Assembly: GCF_013407955.1 (NCBI RefSeq)
Contig: NZ_JACCBU010000001.1
Location: forward strand, 3,410,001-3,474,000
DNA length: 64,000 nt
Source of the DNA: Microlunatus parietis
GTDB lineage: Bacteria > Actinomycetota > Actinomycetes > Propionibacteriales > Propionibacteriaceae
Direction of reading: 5' to 3'
The position numbers were made by a program, and so were the translations under genes. The notes under the pieces were generated by a model. That model did not search any database and had not been told where the DNA came from. It saw only the letters and a list, made by a program, of their open reading frames with translations. The stretch's first letter is position 1; each line of letters starts with the position of its first letter. This document shows positions 61,173 to 64,000 of this stretch, one piece after another.

Positions 61173-64000
61173 TCAGTACACCCCGCCCTCGGGCAATTCG
61201 ATCGTCGTCCGCGGCGCCGGGCCGGGCCGGCCGTCCGCGCTGCCCCGGGCCGCGTTCGGATCGGCCAGCGCGAGCTGGTACGCGTCGTCCAGCAGCCGGG
61301 TCAGCTGCCGGGCGGCCCAGTGGATGTCCGGTGCGAGGTCGCGGAAGGTCGGCGTCTGGCTGGCCTGGTCGCGGCTGGTGATGGTGGCGAACGCGCCGCC
61401 GCCCGGCGCCCCGTCCACCCCGGCCGGCATGAAGTGCACCGAGGCCAGCGTGCCCGGCCCCTTGGCCCCGTTCAGCCATTCCTTCGCGGCGTCCCGGCGC
61501 TGCTCCGGCGTCGCGGCTTCGGCCAGCGCCGGGACCCGGGACGCCACGCCCGTCTCGGCGCCGCCGCCACGGATCCAGGCGGCCAGCCGCTCCCGACCGG
61601 ACAGCGGCACGATGCCGCCGGCCGGGCGGAGCGGGTTGCTGTCGTACAGGGCCCGGAGCAGGCGGTACGGCCGCAAGGAGGACAAGACCGGCGACTCGTG
61701 CACCCGGGCGATCGCCAGCAGTTGGGACTCCAGCACCGCCGGCAGCCAGTCGTACGGCGCGACGAACTGCTGTGGCGGCGTCAGCATCGGGTACGGGAAC
61801 TCGACCCACTCGCCGGCCGCGCGATCCAGGATCCGCACCCCGCTGTCGTACGGCGACGGCGGGATGACCAGCTCGCCGACGATCTGGCCGAGATACCAGC
61901 CGGCGACCAGGGTGCGCCGCTCCACGTTCGCCATCGGCAGCGCGGCATCCAGCGGCCGGGACCGGCGGTGCGCCCAGAACGCCTCCCGGCCCTGCGCCGT
62001 CGTCGCGCCCCACTGCTCCGCGATCGGCCGCAGCACCGAGGAGAACGCCAGCGGCGAATACAAGGGATAGGAGCCGAAGATGTCGATCCGGCGCGGGTTG
62101 CCCTGGTCGGTCAGCGCGGAGCCGAGGTTGTCCCGGCTGGACGCGTCGATGCTCGGGTTGTCGACCAGGATCCGCTCAAGATCATCCGCGATCGGCAACT
62201 CGGCGAACGGCACGTCGGAGAACTTGTAGCGATACTCGACCGGCTGGCCGCCGTGCAACAGCCGGACCACCTGCTCGTCGACGCCGATCAGCGGCATCGC
62301 CAGCGCCAGCGCCTCGGTGAACTTCGTGGTCACGTCGCGGATCCGGGCGTGCCGTTCGGACTCGGCGACCTCCGGGCCGTTGATGAAGTCGCGCAGCGAG
62401 ACCGCGCAGAACCGCTGGAACGACTGCTCGGACCGGGCCACGAACGCCCGCGCCCGCTCCAGCACCTCGCCCGGTTTGACGTGCACTCCGAACCTGGCCC
62501 GGCTCGGGATCAGCGCGTCGCCGGTGGCCGGGTTGGTCGGGAAGACCCGGGACCGCCAGGGCGCGGTCTGCACGATCAGGTTCGGTTGGTGCGGGTCCAG
62601 GGCCGGCGGGCGCTCGCCGCCGGTGGTCTCCCAGACGCCCTCGATCACCTGGCTCGGGACCAGCTGGGCCGGGCTGTTGCCGGCGTCGTCGGTCGGCACG
62701 GCCCGGGCCAGGTCCGCCGCGTACTGGGCAGCGAAGTCACGGGCCGGAGTGAGCAGCACCTCGTTGCCGGCCTCGTCGAACCGGCTCGGCACCTTGACGT
62801 CGGCGTCGGACGGCCAGGCCGCGTACTGGTCGGTGGCCAGCCGAGCCAGGCCGTCGTGCTTCACCTGGGAGCCGCGGGCCTGCTCGAGGACCCGCTGCGC
62901 CTCCCGGATCGCCTCGGTGAGCGGCGTCAGCACGTCCGGGATGAACGTCGCCAGGGCGTCCGCGGTCAGCGCCGAGGCCCGGGTGTAGAGCTGCGTCCGT
63001 ACCTTGATCCGGACACCGTCGACCAGCCGCTCGACCAGCGTGTCGCCGCCGGTGATCGCACCCTTGATCGCCGCGACCGCCTGCCGCAGCTCGGACGGCA
63101 GCTCGGCCAGGCTGCCCGGATCGGTGCGGCCGAGCGCCTCGGTGCCGGGGATGACGACGCCGCGCAGGTGGGCATCGAGGCGTTCCAGCACGGCGGCCGC
63201 GTACGGCAGGCCGAGCCGGCTGATCCCTTCGGTGAGTACGGCGACCAGGCGATCCAGCAGGCCCTGCTGCCAGGCGAACGCCCAGTCGTAGGCGGCCTTC
63301 CCAGCGGCCTCGGCCAGCACGTGGCCGCGGGACCTCGACCGCTGTTGCACCGCCTCCAGCCACTGCCGGGCCTGCTGCCCGCCCGGCGACGGAAGATGCG
63401 GTACGTACTCGGCGTCGACCACTCGGCGGGCGGCCGCGTCGGCGTCGGCCCGGGGCAGGGCGACCGTCGTCATCCAACTGCCCAGCTCGGCGCCGGCCTG
63501 CTGCCCGGAGCCGAGCCCGACGGGCAGTTGCAGCCGCTCGCAGAGCCGCGCCCACTGGCTGTCCACCAGGGCCTTGACCTGCTCGGTGCCGGAGGCCGAG
63601 TTGCCGGGTTGCAGGTGGCCGTCGAGCAGCCGGTCCACGGCGCCGCGGGCGATCCGCTGGGCCGCGTACTCCGCGTAGCGTTCCCGGCCCATGCTCAGGC
63701 TCGCGAACCCGTACGAACCCCAGGGGATCGGGTCCAGCTGGGCGCCCCAGGCGAGGTAGTCGCTGTCCGGCGGGATGCTGCCGGTGTTGCCGAGGTCGAA
63801 CGAGACGAACTGGGTGCTCGCCACCTCGCTGATCATCATGCCGCCGAGGCCGCGGGCCAGCCCGCGATAGACCGCCTTCGGGCTGCCGTCGCCGAACATG
63901 GTGCGCTGCGCGCCGATGAACCGGCCGATCGGGAACACCCGGGCGAACGGGATCTCGGTGCCCTGGCCGTCGCCGTACCCGAGGCCGGAGAGGATCTCCA
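61173..64000 (-). CDS. Tubulin-like domain protein, 5' end beyond the window
   Basis: About 942 codons visible; the frame stays open to the right edge, so the start is outside. The visible N-terminal part (VFPIGRFIGAQRTMFGDGSPK, DPIPWGSYGFASLSMGRERYAEYAAQRIARGAV) matches the bacterial tubulin-like family (Tubulin_2) as I recall it; the nucleotide-binding GGTGG loop would lie upstream. The rest is long and helical (QRVLEQARGSQVKHDGLA) without a named fold. First visible gene of the operon; stop at 61173 lies five bases before the next ATG. Confidence 0.65.
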   Translation of the reverse strand, partial: EILSGLGYGDGQGTEIPFARVFPIGRFIGAQRTMFGDGSPKAVYRGLARGLGGMMISEVASTQFVSFDLGNTGSIPPDSDYLAWGAQLDPIPWGSYGFASLSMGRERYAEYAAQRIARGAVDRLLDGHLQPGNSASGTEQVKALVDSQWARLCERLQLPVGLGSGQQAGAELGSWMTTVALPRADADAAARRVVDAEYVPHLPSPGGQQARQWLEAVQQRSRSRGHVLAEAAGKAAYDWAFAWQQGLLDRLVAVLTEGISRLGLPYAAAVLERLDAHLRGVVIPGTEALGRTDPGSLAELPSELRQAVAAIKGAITGGDTLVERLVDGVRIKVRTQLYTRASALTADALATFIPDVLTPLTEAIREAQRVLEQARGSQVKHDGLARLATDQYAAWPSDADVKVPSRFDEAGNEVLLTPARDFAAQYAADLARAVPTDDAGNSPAQLVPSQVIEGVWETTGGERPPALDPHQPNLIVQTAPWRSRVFPTNPATGDALIPSRARFGVHVKPGEVLERARAFVARSEQSFQRFCAVSLRDFINGPEVAESERHARIRDVTTKFTEALALAMPLIGVDEQVVRLLHGGQPVEYRYKFSDVPFAELPIADDLERILVDNPSIDASSRDNLGSALTDQGNPRRIDIFGSYPLYSPLAFSSVLRPIAEQWGATTAQGREAFWAHRRSRPLDAALPMANVERRTLVAGWYLGQIVGELVIPPSPYDSGVRILDRAAGEWVEFPYPMLTPPQQFVAPYDWLPAVLESQLLAIARVHESPVLSSLRPYRLLRALYDSNPLRPAGGIVPLSGRERLAAWIRGGGAETGVASRVPALAEAATPEQRRDAAKEWLNGAKGPGTLASVHFMPAGVDGAPGGGAFATITSRDQASQTPTFRDLAPDIHWAARQLTRLLDDAYQLALADPNAARGSADGRPGPAPRTTIELPEGGVY

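Noticed and set aside
58615..62070. 1151-codon plus-strand open frame opposite the two-TM gene
   Set aside because: No recognisable domains, crosses two minus-strand genes that are tightly coupled; a reverse-strand artefact.

Overview
The window is high-GC (roughly 70 %) actinobacterial chromosome. The gene order tRNA-Leu, fhaA-fhaB-pstP-rodA-pbpA-pknB, trpG/pabA-like gene, DUF881 gene, crgA, followed by rpsF-ssb-rpsR-rplI, is the origin-proximal neighbourhood known from mycobacteria and other Actinomycetes. A mycothiol-dependent-isomerase-type protein, apparent leaderless promoters and many GTG starts fit the same group. The short dispersed repeats (TTCGACAGGCTCAGG) and the extreme abundance of TGATCA suggest a Propionibacteriales / Microlunatus-like organism, but that is only an inference.

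Layout. 1-11.9 kb: cell-wall growth and Ser/Thr phosphorylation operon (only one kinase; no pknA), then AlkB-like, GNAT, glutamine amidotransferase, DUF881 and crgA. 12-20.4 kb: MATE exporter, a polytopic membrane protein, a MarR regulator with a decayed tandem copy of its own 3' half, a divergent DinB-type gene on an apparently leaderless promoter, a P-loop NTPase and a membrane protein/histidine kinase/response regulator operon. 20.5-22.3 kb: rpsF-ssb-rpsR-rplI with a strong terminator. 22.3-24.0 kb: a Vsr/DUF559-type nuclease gene with an AbiEi-like N-terminus, bracketed on both sides by dyad repeats that form a 2.5-copy tandem array of about 134 bp. 24-38.5 kb: carbohydrate-active-like enzyme, tyrosine phosphatase, M48 protease, two APH-fold kinases, VOC/SRPBCC/TetR locus with a clear operator, a frameshifted endonuclease IV, pta-ackA, isochorismatase and a frameshifted MOSC gene. 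38.5-44 kb: repeat-bearing intergenic DNA, an Erm/KsgA-like methylase with a possible leader-peptide attenuator, GH125 mannosidase, SDR, and a NUDIX plus XRE/PLD-like pair controlled from phased direct repeats. 44-50 kb: PlsC-like acyltransferase plus alkyl-DHAP-synthase-like flavoenzyme (possible ether-lipid pair), NUDIX, LysR, EamA, methyltransferase, small kinase. 51.3-64 kb (running off the right edge): a tightly coupled six-gene minus-strand operon encoding a tubulin-like protein, a two-TM protein, an FN3-like protein, a GAP1-like protein, a vWA protein and a zinc-ribbon P-loop GTPase.

The last operon is the strongest candidate for an unusual system: every junction is an overlap or a gap of at most 5 nt, and the parts (GTPase, GTPase-associated protein, vWA, tubulin-like, FN3, membrane protein) resemble computationally predicted NTP-dependent conflict systems of multicellular bacteria. 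Two of its genes have been invaded in frame by the dispersed TTCGACAGGCTCAGG repeat, producing PEPVEG-type peptide inserts. All family assignments were made by reading motifs, without database searches.
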